Notes: generated by a model from the sequence alone, not told the origin. 15,386 nt of DNA from JBGPNN01 sp041487495 (GCA_041487495.1 JBGPNN010000061.1:1-15386); one strand, 5' to 3'; shown: positions 6,136 to 14,408, numbered from the stretch's first letter. Program-made: numbers and translations.

Positions 6136-6975
6136 CTATCGTTCGATCGGCACCCCAACCATGCTGCCCCACTCGGTCCACGAGCCATCGTAGTTCCGCA
6201 CCTTCTGGTACCCGAGCAGCTCATGGAGCACGAACCAACTGTGTGACGATCGCTCGCCGATCCGGCAATACGCGACGATTTCCTTGTCGGGCGTGATCCC
6301 TTTGCTCTGGTAGAGATCCTTCAATTCTTCGGCGGTCTTAAACGTGCCGTCTTCGCGCATCGCCATGCCCCAGGGGATGTTGGCCGCCCCGGGGATGTGG
6401 CCGCCGCGCTGCGCGCCTTCCTGGGGTAGGTTCTCGGGCGCCAGGAGTTCACCCGAATACTCCTTCGGTGACCGCACGTCCACCATACCGCGCCCCGGTT
6501 TTCCAAGCGCCTCAAGCACCTGTTCGCGGAGCGCGCGGATGGCGGGCACCGGGCCGCTGGCCGCATAGCGCGTGGCCGGATGCGACGGCGCGTCCTTCGT
6601 CACCGGCCGCCCCTCGTCGATCCACTTCTTACGGCCGCCGTTCATGATCTTGGTAGCCTGGTGGCCCCAGTACTTGAAGTTCCAGTACGCCCACGTAGCA
6701 AACCAGTTGTTGTTATCGCCGTAGAAGATGACCGTGTGGTTATTGCCGATGCCGGTGCGGCCCAGCAGCTCCTCGAATTGCGTCTTGGAGAGCAGTTCAC
6801 GACGTATTTGATCGACCAGTTGCGACTTCCAGTTGAAGCCGATCGCGCCAGGGACATGGCCCTGGTCATACGCCGTCGTGTCGACGTCGACTTCAACGAT
6901 GCGCAGCGCCGGGTTGCTGAGATTGTTCGCCACCCAGGGAGTTTCCACGAGCGCTTCCGGATTCGCGTATGCCAT
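6136..6975 (-). CDS. Two-domain rhodanese sulfurtransferase (thiosulfate/mercaptopyruvate type)
   Basis: It moves a sulfane sulfur from a donor such as thiosulfate or 3-mercaptopyruvate to a thiophilic acceptor, probably in the cytoplasm, as no signal peptide is seen. The inactive N-terminal rhodanese domain (about 10-125) has the GHVPGAIGFNW segment. The catalytic domain (about 145-279) has VDVRSPKEYSGE, GHIPGAANIPW and the active loop CRIGERSSHSWF with C237. This loop resembles the actinobacterial CysA/SseA type more than the CGSGVT loop of E. coli SseA. The 279-residue length is normal for tandem rhodaneses. The ATG at 6975 follows AGGAGG by six bases. The stop of the upstream 72-residue gene ends one base before it, so the two are translationally coupled. 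It is last in a three-gene operon. Confidence 0.92.
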   Translation of the reverse strand: MAYANPEALVETPWVANNLSNPALRIVEVDVDTTAYDQGHVPGAIGFNWKSQLVDQIRRELLSKTQFEELLGRTGIGNNHTVIFYGDNNNWFATWAYWNFKYWGHQATKIMNGGRKKWIDEGRPVTKDAPSHPATRYAASGPVPAIRALREQVLEALGKPGRGMVDVRSPKEYSGELLAPENLPQEGAQRGGHIPGAANIPWGMAMREDGTFKTAEELKDLYQSKGITPDKEIVAYCRIGERSSHSWFVLHELLGYQKVRNYDGSWTEWGSMVGVPIER

Positions 6976-6976
6976 T

Positions 6977-7195
6977 TCATCCCTCCTCTTTCGTGATGGC
7001 CAGGATGTGGTGATAGTGATAGGTGAGCCGGCGACCCGGCTGATCGGCCGGCTCGAATGTCACGACCAGACCGTCGGCGGCATCGAGCGCACCAAGGATG
7101 CGGCCCGACGCGACCTGTGTCCCGCCTACCTCCGGCGCAAGCCGCAGCGTGACCCGCTTGCCGACCAACCGCTTGATCTCGTCTGCCGATGGCAT
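6977..7195 (-). CDS. Small conserved-looking protein, possible Sm/SH3-like barrel
   Basis: I do not recognise this 72-residue protein. It starts at ATG 7193-7195 with GGGAGGGG nine bases upstream. It begins 21 bases after the ATP-grasp gene and ends one base before the rhodanese start, so it is a real operon member. The pattern is LVGKRVTLRL, then ASGRILGALDAADGLVVTFE, then LTYHYHHILAI. This alternates like the strands of a small beta barrel and resembles an Sm1 motif (G-x-x-V-x-L ... G-x-L-x-x-x-D). This fold is an inference from pattern only. It has no signal peptide, membrane segment or cysteine. It may be an accessory or regulatory subunit for one of its neighbours. Confidence 0.75.
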   Translation of the reverse strand: MPSADEIKRLVGKRVTLRLAPEVGGTQVASGRILGALDAADGLVVTFEPADQPGRRLTYHYHHILAITKEEG

Positions 7196-7216
7196 GAGCG
7201 TCTTCCCCTCCCTTGC

Positions 7217-8194
7217 CTACGAGGATCGGACGACCTCCCCGCTCACCTGCGCCCGCCGCACGAGAAAGTCTACAAAGACGGGAACCGGGTCGAATCCTAC
7301 CACGCGCGGCGCGTCGGTGACAAAGTTCGACAGGGCGTTGATGTCGTAGAAGTAGAGACGACCATCCCGCTCGCTGATTAGATATTCGATGCCTCCGACG
7401 TCGATCCTGGCACCGGCGGCGATGCGCAGCACGCCATCGATGATCTCTTGCGGGGGTGTGTAGCCTTCGACCTTGAGCGGCAGCGCCACCTTCAATGCGT
7501 TGGCGGTCTCCGGCGCCGAATCTATCTGGCAGATATCCGCCGGGCAGAGGTTGAAGCCGGCCTCCGGGTTCGGGAACACCTTGATCGCATAGAGGAACTT
7601 CCCGTCCAGCACCTCGACCCGCACGATGAAGCCACCGACCGGCGGATGAAACTCCTGCACCAGCGCCGTATGGTCGATTCCCAGATCCAGGCGCCCGCCC
7701 ACAGCGGCCTCGTCGAGGGCATCGGGCGAATCGAACCGCTGGATCTTCGCGCCGCTGCCGCCGATGTTGGGTTTCACCAGGACCGGAAAGGTCAGCGACC
7801 GGGCCGCGTGGTGTGCCTGGCGCGGGGTGTTCACAACCCTCGTGCGCGGGTGGGGCAGCCCCAGCCGCGCCAGCAGGGCGATCTGCGCGGTCTTGGAGAG
7901 TTCCAGGCCGAAGGCGTCGAGGCCGTTGACCACCGGCACGCCCATCGTGTCCAGGTAGTGGAGGTAGGCCAACGACGTGAAGATCGCATGACCGTGCCCG
8001 CGATTGTAGGCCGACGGGCTCATCCGGTTCACGACCAGCGCGTACGGGACCTGATGATCCGATGGATCGAAGTCCAGTTCTGTCGCCAGGATCTTATCGT
8101 ACCGGATGCCGCGGCGATCGAGTTCAGCGAACAACGGGCCGAACCACTCTGGATGCTCGTACAATACCCCGAGAAACGGCGATGTCCCAGGCAT
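7217..8194 (-). CDS. RimK-like ATP-grasp domain protein
   Basis: This belongs to the ATP-grasp superfamily, which uses ATP to activate a carboxylate and join it to an amine, thiol or other nucleophile. The N-terminal pre-ATP-grasp domain (about 1-95) precedes the ATP-binding domain. The latter shows LSKTAQIALLARLGLPHPRT (99-118, K101), FPVLVKPNIGGSGAKI (136-151, K141 and glycine loop), VQEF (179-182, E181), R192, E270, and YFYDINALSNFV with D284 and N286, the Mg-site residues. The 325-residue length fits RimK/LysX-type ligases. ATG at 8192-8194 follows a GGGGGGA run. It is the first gene of the operon with the small barrel-like protein and rhodanese. The substrate is unknown; context suggests a link to sulfur chemistry, but this is inference. 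Confidence 0.82.
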   Translation of the reverse strand: MPGTSPFLGVLYEHPEWFGPLFAELDRRGIRYDKILATELDFDPSDHQVPYALVVNRMSPSAYNRGHGHAIFTSLAYLHYLDTMGVPVVNGLDAFGLELSKTAQIALLARLGLPHPRTRVVNTPRQAHHAARSLTFPVLVKPNIGGSGAKIQRFDSPDALDEAAVGGRLDLGIDHTALVQEFHPPVGGFIVRVEVLDGKFLYAIKVFPNPEAGFNLCPADICQIDSAPETANALKVALPLKVEGYTPPQEIIDGVLRIAAGARIDVGGIEYLISERDGRLYFYDINALSNFVTDAPRVVGFDPVPVFVDFLVRRAQVSGEVVRSS

Positions 8195-8295
8195 GATCTC
8201 TGTCCCCCCATTGTGTTGCGACGCACGTGGCCACGGTCCGGCGCGAATGCCGGGCCCGCCGCGTCACACTCTAGTTTTCGAACAGCCTATTGGGG

Positions 8296-8334
8296 CGGCG
8301 AAGGCATGACTGCCTTCGCCGGGGGACAGATACA
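8296..8334. repeat. Perfect 11-bp inverted repeat followed by a GGGGGACAGATAC motif
   Basis: CGGCGAAGGCA (8296-8306) and TGCCTTCGCCG (8311-8321) are exact complements around a TGAC loop. The next bases read GGGGGACAGATACAG. There is no T-tract on either strand, so it is not a standard terminator. A hairpin beside a GGGGACAG motif resembles REP-type palindromes linked to Y1 transposases; this resemblance is from memory. The alternative is an operator between the divergent ATP-grasp and AI-2E genes. Confidence 0.6.
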
Positions 8335-8415
8335 GTTCCGCGGTCGAGGAGCGTGCACCATGTGACGCGTGGGTCTGTACGTCATCGTTCTCACGTGCCC
8401 AGGATGATAGCATAC

Positions 8416-9510
8416 ATGGCCGGTTGGCTCAACGAGGCCACAGGTATATGGGGGGAAAAGGATTGGCCGCGCGGAACTGACGCCTCCGTGGACCGTTTCT
8501 GGCCGCGTCTGGTACTCTGGGCACTTGTGGCCCTCGCCGCGGTCTGGGTATTGGGACGCCTCAGTACCCTCGTCGGCGTGGCCGTCGCCGTCCTGATTAT
8601 CACCTTCCCGATTTTTCCGTTGGTCGACTGGCTCGCGCGGCGGATGCATTTCTCGCGCGGCGTTGCGGCCGGGGTGACCCTGCTCGGTCTCGCCGTGGGG
8701 CTCGTCATCGGGCTCGCGGTTGTCATTCCGTGGATCGTCGGCCAGGCGCAGCTCGTGATCGCCATTGCGCCCAAGGGCGTGACGGCCATTCGCGACCTTC
8801 TCGCCGCCTGGCAAGCCAAGATGGCCGAGCCGACGTTTCCGGATTTGCTGCGCACCGCCTGGGAGCGCGCCGGTGAGGCCGCGGTCACCGCGGCAAACAA
8901 CACCGCGCGCCACGCCGTCAATCTTGCCGTAGGCGTCTTCAGTCAGCTCTATCTCGTCTTGCTGCTGCCATTTGTGGTCTACTTCGTACTGCTCGACTAC
9001 CCGCACACCCGCGCCTCTGTGCTCGCATTGATCGCGCAGCCGGCGCGAGGGCGGCTCGAACATCTGCTGGCGAAGTTGACGGCGACCCTGCGGTGGGGAC
9101 TGTGGGCACAGGTGGTCGTCAGTTCAATCGTCGGCACGTTGACCGCGATCGGCCTGGCGATCGTCGGCGTCCCGGGTCCGGTCGCGATCGGGGTGTTTGC
9201 GGGCGTCGCGGAAGCCATCCCCTACGTTGGCGGGTTCGCAACGTACGGCGTGGTGCTGCTGGCGGCCGCGCCCCAGGGCGGCAGCGCATGGGCCTGGGGC
9301 ATGCTGGTCGTGACGGTGGTGAAGCTGCTATCCAACGTGCTGGTGCCGCTGATCCTGGGGCGGATGACGCACACGCATCCGCTGGCGATCATCGTCGCGT
9401 TGCTGGTGCTGGGGCAGTTGTTCGGTCTCATTGGGATGTTCTTCGCCGTGCCCGCCGTGGTCGTCGTCCGGGAAATCCTGGCCTGGTGGCGTCCGGAGGC
9501 CGCGTCTTGA
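8416..9510 (+). CDS. AI-2E family membrane transporter (TqsA/PerM/YdiK-like)
   Basis: A polytopic membrane protein of the AI-2 exporter superfamily, whose members export AI-2 or other small solutes or act as Na+/H+ antiporters. It has two N-terminal helices (LVLWALVALAAVWVLG, then VGVAVAVLIITFPIFPLVDW), a third at VTLLGLAVGLVIGLAVVIPW, and a long soluble loop. The hallmark C-terminal block has EAIPYVGG near residues 266-273 and LSNVLVPLILGRMTHTHPLA, then FGLIGMFFAVPAVVVVREIL. The ATG at 8416 has AGGA at 8401-8404. The ATG at 8404 is another option. A much earlier in-frame start at 8290 would add an Arg/His-rich segment unlike the family and cross the inverted repeat, so it is rejected. Length is 364 residues, normal for the family. 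The substrate cannot be told. Confidence 0.88.
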   Translation: MAGWLNEATGIWGEKDWPRGTDASVDRFWPRLVLWALVALAAVWVLGRLSTLVGVAVAVLIITFPIFPLVDWLARRMHFSRGVAAGVTLLGLAVGLVIGLAVVIPWIVGQAQLVIAIAPKGVTAIRDLLAAWQAKMAEPTFPDLLRTAWERAGEAAVTAANNTARHAVNLAVGVFSQLYLVLLLPFVVYFVLLDYPHTRASVLALIAQPARGRLEHLLAKLTATLRWGLWAQVVVSSIVGTLTAIGLAIVGVPGPVAIGVFAGVAEAIPYVGGFATYGVVLLAAAPQGGSAWAWGMLVVTVVKLLSNVLVPLILGRMTHTHPLAIIVALLVLGQLFGLIGMFFAVPAVVVVREILAWWRPEAAS

Positions 9511-9579
9511 GCGGAAGGTGCGCGCCGCCGGCAAGGCGAAGGGACCGCCACCCCTGACGCATGCGGAGGCTCTGTACGG

Positions 9580-10854
9580 ATGGCTGGTGCCGAGGCGGTC
9601 AAGGCACGCGTCCTGCAGGAGATCGACCGGCGAGCGGACGAGTTCGTGGACCTGTGCTGCCGCGTCGTCCGCTTCAACACGGAGAACCCGCCCGGCGATA
9701 ACACCGCCGAAGCGGCGACCTTCATCGCCGCGCTGCTGCAACACCGGGGCATCGTGGTGAATGTGGTGGAGCCCCAGGCAGGCATGCTGAGCTTGACCGC
9801 GACCCTGGCCGGACGGCGCGCCTCCCCGCACTTTGTCCTCAACGGCCACCTGGACGTCTTTCCTGCCGACGACCCCGCCCTCTGGGATTTCCCCCCCTTC
9901 TGCGGGGATGTTCGCGACGGCAACATCCTTGGGCGCGGCGTGGCGGACATGAAGGCGGGAACGACCGCCTCGCTGTGCGCGTTCTTGACCGTCGCCGACC
10001 TTGGGCTCGACCTGCCCGGCCGCCTCACCCTGACGCTCGTCTCCGACGAAGAGACCGGCGGCCGGTGGGGCACCGAGTGGCTCCTTACCCGCAACCCCGA
10101 CCTGGCCGGCGACGGGTGCCTGATCGGCGAGCCCTGCGGGCCCGACGCGGTGCGCGTTGGGGAGAAGGGGCTGTGCTGGATGCGGATGGCCACCCGCGGC
10201 GAATCCTTTCACGCGTCTTTCTCCACGGGGGACAATGCCATCAGCCGCCTGGCGGGCGCCCTGGATGTCGTCAAGACCATCACCCAGGAGCGGGGAACCA
10301 TTCCCGAGGACATGCGTGAGGTGATTGACGCGGCCAAACGCCAGGATCTCACGCGGCACTTGACCGGCAAGCACCACCTGCTGGAGCAACCATCCCTAAA
10401 CGTGGGGATGATCCGCGGCGGGACCAAGGTGAACATCGTCCCGCGCACCTGCGAGGCGGAAGTGGATGTGCGTCTGCCGCTGGGGATGCACCCGGAACGC
10501 ACCGTCGCCATGCTCCAGGATCGACTGCAGGCCGCGGGATTCCACGACATCTCCCTCACCCTGGTCATGGGGAGCGTGCCGAACTACACGTCGCCAAAAT
10601 CGCGATTGGCGCAAATGGTCTCCCGCAACGCCGCCGCGGTGCGGGGCGAGACGCCGTCGTTTACCATGACCACCGCGGGCACCGACGGGCGGTTCTACCG
10701 GGCGCGCGGCGTACCCACGGTGATCTACGGACCACGACCGCACAACATCGCGGCCCTCAACGAGTCCGTCCCCGTCGAAGAGTTCCTCACGGTGCTGAAG
10801 GTGCACGCGGCCACCGCCGTGGATTTCCTATCGCAGGAGGAGCATGCATGCTGA
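9580..10854 (+). CDS. M20 family metallopeptidase, ArgE/DapE-type deacylase
   Basis: A dinuclear zinc amidohydrolase that removes an acyl group or cleaves a peptide bond. The 424 residues contain the full metal site: H90 and D92 in NGHLDVFP, bridging D123 in GRGVADMKAG, general base and ligand E157/E158 in DEETGG, E184 in GEPCG, and H388 in GPRPHNIAALNE. The lid domain (about 195-315) has H211 in ESFHASF, which in this family reaches the other subunit's active site. The ATG at 9580 follows GGAGG by ten bases. Its last seven bases overlap the next gene. Within an ABC peptide-uptake operon, a catabolic peptidase or N-acyl amino acid hydrolase role is more likely than arginine or lysine biosynthesis, so no argE or dapE symbol is given. 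Confidence 0.92.
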   Translation: MAGAEAVKARVLQEIDRRADEFVDLCCRVVRFNTENPPGDNTAEAATFIAALLQHRGIVVNVVEPQAGMLSLTATLAGRRASPHFVLNGHLDVFPADDPALWDFPPFCGDVRDGNILGRGVADMKAGTTASLCAFLTVADLGLDLPGRLTLTLVSDEETGGRWGTEWLLTRNPDLAGDGCLIGEPCGPDAVRVGEKGLCWMRMATRGESFHASFSTGDNAISRLAGALDVVKTITQERGTIPEDMREVIDAAKRQDLTRHLTGKHHLLEQPSLNVGMIRGGTKVNIVPRTCEAEVDVRLPLGMHPERTVAMLQDRLQAAGFHDISLTLVMGSVPNYTSPKSRLAQMVSRNAAAVRGETPSFTMTTAGTDGRFYRARGVPTVIYGPRPHNIAALNESVPVEEFLTVLKVHAATAVDFLSQEEHAC

Positions 10855-12065
10855 TCAAGTGTGGCACACTGCTCGACGGAACCGGAGCCCGGCCGGTGCC
10901 GGGAGGGGCCATCCTGGTCGAAGGGACCACGATCGCCGCCATTGGACCGTCGGACAAGGTCAAGGCGCCCCCCGGAGCCAACGTGATCGATCTCTCGGCG
11001 TACACGGTCATGCCCGGCATGATCGACTGCCACGACCACTTGCAGTTCGACGCCGGTGATGAAGAAGCCATGTCCCGCGAGCCCTTGCCGTGGCTGATGC
11101 TGCGGGCGGCCAAGAATGCGCGCAAGTTGCTGCGGGCCGGGATCACCACGATGCGCGACGTGGGTGCCAAAGGGTTCGGCGATGTGGAGATCAAGAAGGC
11201 GATCGAAGCCGGCCTCGTCCCGGGGCCGCGACTGCTCGTCTCTGGTCATTTCGTCGTGCGTACGGGTGGGCACGCTTGGTACTTGGGGGAGCAGGCCGAC
11301 GGTCCCGATGCCGTGCGGGCGGCAGTCCGCCGGCAGATCCGCGGCGGTGCCGACCTGGTCAAGATCATGATCACGGGCGGGATCGCCACACGTGGCATGG
11401 ACCCTGTGGGCGCCACGTATACACGGGAAGAAATCTTGGCGGCGGTGGATGAGGCGCACCGCGAGGGCAAGAAGATCGCGGCGCACGGCTACGGCGGTCC
11501 GGCGGCGCTGCATGCCGCGGAGGCGGGTCTGGATTCGCTGGAGCACGGAGCGATGTGCTCAGAGGCCGAACTGGAGGCGATGGCTGCCAAGGGGACGTAC
11601 CTGGTCGCGACCTACGGGGTCATGGAACACGTGGTCGCAACTCCCAGCATCCCGGACTTCTTCCGAGAGAAGGGCAAGCAAGTGCTGGCGCGATATGTGG
11701 ACACCCTGGGCAAGGCGCGGAAGATCGGGGTAAAGGTGGCTGTGGGCGGCGACACGTATCATGCTGAGCCGGGCGCCGAACTGGCCGCCCTGGTGAAGGC
11801 GGGGTTCACGCCTATGGAGGCCCTTCAGACCGTCACGCGCAACGGTGCCGACGTGTGCGGCGTCCTGAGGGAGGTTGGGACCCTGGAGGCCGGCAAGCGG
11901 GCGGACATCATCGCGATAGAAGGCAATCCCCTGGATGACGTGCGGGCGGTACGCAACGTCCGGTGGGTGATGCTCGACGGCGTGGTCAGGCGGCGGCTGG
12001 ATGGGGGCTTGGAAGATCCCGGCATCCTCAGCCCGCTGGCCCACCCGCAACAACGGCAGCACTGA
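10848..12065 (+). CDS. Amidohydrolase, imidazolonepropionase/Xaa-Pro dipeptidase-like (COG1228 type)
   Basis: A metal-dependent hydrolase of the amidohydrolase superfamily, cytoplasmic, 405 residues. An N-terminal beta-sandwich (about 1-55) leads into the barrel. Metal ligands are visible in order: H62 and H64 in DCHDHLQ, the probable carboxylated K172 in VKIMITGG, H213 in AAHGYGG, H233 in LEHGAM and D302 in VGGDTYH. The end returns to the sandwich (GTLEAGKRADIIAIEGNPLDD). This is the organisation of prolidase-like members that cleave Xaa-Pro or N-acyl/N-carbamoyl bonds. The ATG at 10848 overlaps the M20 stop by seven bases, and AGGAGG lies seven bases upstream, so the two genes are coupled. 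The natural substrate is unknown. Confidence 0.9.
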   Translation: MLIKCGTLLDGTGARPVPGGAILVEGTTIAAIGPSDKVKAPPGANVIDLSAYTVMPGMIDCHDHLQFDAGDEEAMSREPLPWLMLRAAKNARKLLRAGITTMRDVGAKGFGDVEIKKAIEAGLVPGPRLLVSGHFVVRTGGHAWYLGEQADGPDAVRAAVRRQIRGGADLVKIMITGGIATRGMDPVGATYTREEILAAVDEAHREGKKIAAHGYGGPAALHAAEAGLDSLEHGAMCSEAELEAMAAKGTYLVATYGVMEHVVATPSIPDFFREKGKQVLARYVDTLGKARKIGVKVAVGGDTYHAEPGAELAALVKAGFTPMEALQTVTRNGADVCGVLREVGTLEAGKRADIIAIEGNPLDDVRAVRNVRWVMLDGVVRRRLDGGLEDPGILSPLAHPQQRQH

Positions 12066-12070
12066 ATTTA

Positions 12071-12080
12071 AGGAGGGGGA
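12071..12080 (+). promoter_or_regulatory. Strong Shine-Dalgarno site of the solute-binding protein
   Basis: AGGAGGGGGA lies just before ATG 12086, with an A-rich spacer. It sets the start at 12086 and rejects a longer in-frame reading from 11963. It is the strongest ribosome site in the operon, which fits a binding protein made in excess over its permease. Confidence 0.7.
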
Positions 12081-12085
12081 CAAAA

Positions 12086-13603
12086 ATGAGTCGATGTGGA
12101 CGAGGGCTCGTCGCAGTCTTGCTACTTGCCCTGGCCGCCACGCTGGGGGCCGCACCGATCGCCGGTGCGCCCGCGAGTGAACTCGTTGTGGCCGAGGCGG
12201 TGACCCCCGAAACGCTCGACGGCCAGCGCAGCACGGTGCAGACGACCCTGAACGTGACGTTCCTGATCAGCGAGCCCCTGCTGTGGCTGGACTTCTCTGA
12301 CAAGGAGATCAAGCCGCTCCTGGCTACCAGCTACCGGCTCGTCAGCAACACCACCTGGGAGTTCAAGATCCGCGAGGGCGTCAAGTTCACCAACGGCGAG
12401 GAGATGGATGCGGCGGCCGTCAAGTTCTCGCTGGACCGCATCCGGCGGCCCGAACTGCGGACGCCGCTCGCCATCTACGCGCGAGTGTTTAGGGACATCC
12501 AGGTCGTGGACAAGTACACGGTCCGGGTGCTCACGACGATCCCGGCACCGGTCCTCCCGCTGTACATGACCCGCATTGGCATTCTCCCGCCCCGCTACCT
12601 CCAGGAAAAGGGCGACGAGGAGTTCGGGCGCAACCCGGTTGGCACCGGCCCCTACAAGCTCGAACGGTGGGTGCGAGGTGAGCGGGTCGTGCTCGCGGCC
12701 AACGACAGCTACTGGGGGCAAAAGCCCAGCGTGTCGCAGGTGGTGTGGCGGTACATCCCGGAAAACGCTACACGCGTCGCGGCGCTGGGCTCGGGCGAGG
12801 TGCACATCGCAGCCACGATTCCCTACCAGGACGCGGCGGGTCTGAGGGGGCGGGGCATGACCGTCACCCCCGTGAACACGCTGCGCACCATGTTTGTGCA
12901 GTTCAACCTCCTGAAGGACGGCCCGGCGAAGAACAAAAAGGTGCGCCAGGCACTCAACTACGCTGTGGACAAAGACGGGATGATCAGTACCGTGCTGGAC
13001 GGGTTCGCCCGGAAGCTGGACGGGCAGGTGCTGAGCCGCGAATACTTCGGCTACCACGACGGGTTGAAGGCCTACCCGTATGATCCCAACAAGGCGAAGC
13101 AACTGTTGGCGGAGGCCGGGTATGGCAACGGGCTCACCATCAACATGACGGGCCCCCCGGAACGCTACGTCCTCGGCAAGGAGACCATGCAGGTGCTGGC
13201 CGCTATGTTTGAGCGGGTGGGCGTGAAGACGAATCTGAACTACGTCGAGTTCGGCCGGTTCGTCCAGGTGCTCCTCAACAAGAGCTTCGATGACACGGTG
13301 TTCTGGGGCGCGGGCACCGTGCCGGACGCCGATGTGTACCTGGGCGCGGTCTTCGTGAAGGGCGGTGCCTACTCGTCCAACGCGAGCGACGAGTTCGATG
13401 AGGCCTACAACAGGGCCCAGCGGACCATGGACCCGGTCCGCCGCCTGGAACTGTACAGGAAGGCCGCGGAGATCCTCCATGAAGAAGCACCCGCGATCTT
13501 CCTTCACCAGCAGACCAACGTGTTTGGGATGAGCCCGAGGGTCACCGGCTTCAAGCCCGACCCCGATGAGGGCATCCGCGTGCAGGGCGTCCGGCTTCGG
13601 TAG
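12086..13603 (+). CDS. ABC transporter substrate-binding protein, family 5 (peptide/nickel/opine type)
   Basis: The extracytoplasmic receptor of a Dpp/Opp-type importer, 505 residues. The signal peptide covers about residues 1-28 (hydrophobic LVAVLLLALAATLGAAPIAG, then an APA-like cleavage region). No lipobox cysteine is present, so it is probably a free periplasmic or secreted protein, not a lipoprotein. Family 5 features include ISEPLLWLD, the segment LLATSYRLVSNTTWEFKIRE, FTNGEEMDAAAVKFSLDRI, NPVGTGPYKLERWVRGE (near 183-200), RQALNYAVDKDGMI and the C-terminal EEAPAIFLHQ. It lies inside the operon between two hydrolases and the permeases. The ligand cannot be read from sequence; small peptides or amide-type compounds fit the neighbouring hydrolases. 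Confidence 0.93.
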   Translation: MSRCGRGLVAVLLLALAATLGAAPIAGAPASELVVAEAVTPETLDGQRSTVQTTLNVTFLISEPLLWLDFSDKEIKPLLATSYRLVSNTTWEFKIREGVKFTNGEEMDAAAVKFSLDRIRRPELRTPLAIYARVFRDIQVVDKYTVRVLTTIPAPVLPLYMTRIGILPPRYLQEKGDEEFGRNPVGTGPYKLERWVRGERVVLAANDSYWGQKPSVSQVVWRYIPENATRVAALGSGEVHIAATIPYQDAAGLRGRGMTVTPVNTLRTMFVQFNLLKDGPAKNKKVRQALNYAVDKDGMISTVLDGFARKLDGQVLSREYFGYHDGLKAYPYDPNKAKQLLAEAGYGNGLTINMTGPPERYVLGKETMQVLAAMFERVGVKTNLNYVEFGRFVQVLLNKSFDDTVFWGAGTVPDADVYLGAVFVKGGAYSSNASDEFDEAYNRAQRTMDPVRRLELYRKAAEILHEEAPAIFLHQQTNVFGMSPRVTGFKPDPDEGIRVQGVRLR

Positions 13604-13609
13604 CCGGTC

Positions 13610-14404
13610 ATGGCGAAGGTGGCGCTCGGTGAGATGTCCTGGAAGGAGACCGCGGAGGCGATCGCCGGTGGCGCCCGCGTCATCGTGATTCCCGTGGGAT
13701 CCACCGAGCAGCATGGGCCGCACCTCCCCCTGCTCACCGACACGCTGATGGTGGAATCGGTCGCGAGGATTGCGGCGGAGCGGGCCGGCGGGGTGCTGGT
13801 GGCCCCGATCATCGCGTACGGGACGTCGGACAACCACATCGACTTTCCGGGGACGGCCTCCCTCCGGCTGGACACACTTCGCGCGCTCCTAGTCGACGTA
13901 GGGAGCACGCTCGCGCGGCACGGGTTCGACGTCGTCGTGTTGCTCAATGGACACGGCGGCAACTTTCAGGCCGTCGGCGCCGCGGCCTACGATCTCCGCC
14001 AGGTCACAGAGAAAATGGTCGCGGCCATCAACTGGTTTGCATACATCAAAGACGGTTATCGGCACATGGAGAGCAAGTACGTCTGGCACGCCGACGAGAG
14101 CGAGACCTCCATGATGCTCTATCTGCACCCGGACCGCGTCCAGATGGATCGGGCCGTCAATGAGGCACCACGTCCGATTCCCCTCTTCGAGTTCACCCAC
14201 GACGCGCTGCTCAGCGCGAAGGTGGACATGGGCCTGCCGCGCACCAAGGCGGTGGTGGACTCGGGGACCTTCGGCGACGCCCAATTGGCTACCGCGGCCA
14301 AGGGCAAGGCGTGCGTGGACGAGGCGCTCGCCGGCCTCGTCCAGGTCCTTCAGGACCTGCGCAACAAGGGAGCAGAGATCGCCCGACGCTACCGCCCAGA
14401 CTGA
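13610..14404 (+). CDS. Creatininase family protein (metal-dependent amidohydrolase)
   Basis: The creatininase family opens cyclic amides or cleaves formamides and C-terminal peptide bonds, using two metals. The 264-residue length is normal. Metal ligands are visible: E33 and H35 in GSTEQHGPHLPLLTD, D44, H115 in NGHGGN, and E165 in HADESETSMML. The SDNHIDFPGT motif (73-82) is also typical. It begins six bases after the solute-binding protein stop with no good ribosome site, so translational coupling is likely. It ends four bases before the permease ATG. No radical-SAM or mycofactocin genes are near, so an MftE role is unlikely. A catabolic amidase acting on the imported compound is the best inference. 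True creatininase activity is not implied by family membership. Confidence 0.92.
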   Translation: MAKVALGEMSWKETAEAIAGGARVIVIPVGSTEQHGPHLPLLTDTLMVESVARIAAERAGGVLVAPIIAYGTSDNHIDFPGTASLRLDTLRALLVDVGSTLARHGFDVVVLLNGHGGNFQAVGAAAYDLRQVTEKMVAAINWFAYIKDGYRHMESKYVWHADESETSMMLYLHPDRVQMDRAVNEAPRPIPLFEFTHDALLSAKVDMGLPRTKAVVDSGTFGDAQLATAAKGKACVDEALAGLVQVLQDLRNKGAEIARRYRPD

Positions 14405-14408
14405 GGCC

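Noticed and set aside
7448..8365. A 305-codon plus-strand frame opposite the ATP-grasp gene
   Set aside because: It is antisense to a well-supported ATP-grasp gene and its translation is Arg/His-rich low-quality protein without motifs.
8290..8415. Upstream in-frame start for the AI-2E gene
   Set aside because: It would add 42 residues of Arg/His-rich sequence unlike the family and would cross the inverted repeat; ATG 8416 or 8404 is better.
12122..13837. A 571-codon open frame on the minus strand opposite the solute-binding protein
   Set aside because: It mirrors the codons of a clear ABC binding protein, is rich in His/Arg/Gly/Val as expected of antisense GC-rich frames, and has no family motif.
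13610..14404. Mycofactocin MftE identity for the creatininase-family gene
   Set aside because: No MftA, MftB, radical-SAM MftC or related genes are in the window; the context is a peptide-type ABC operon.
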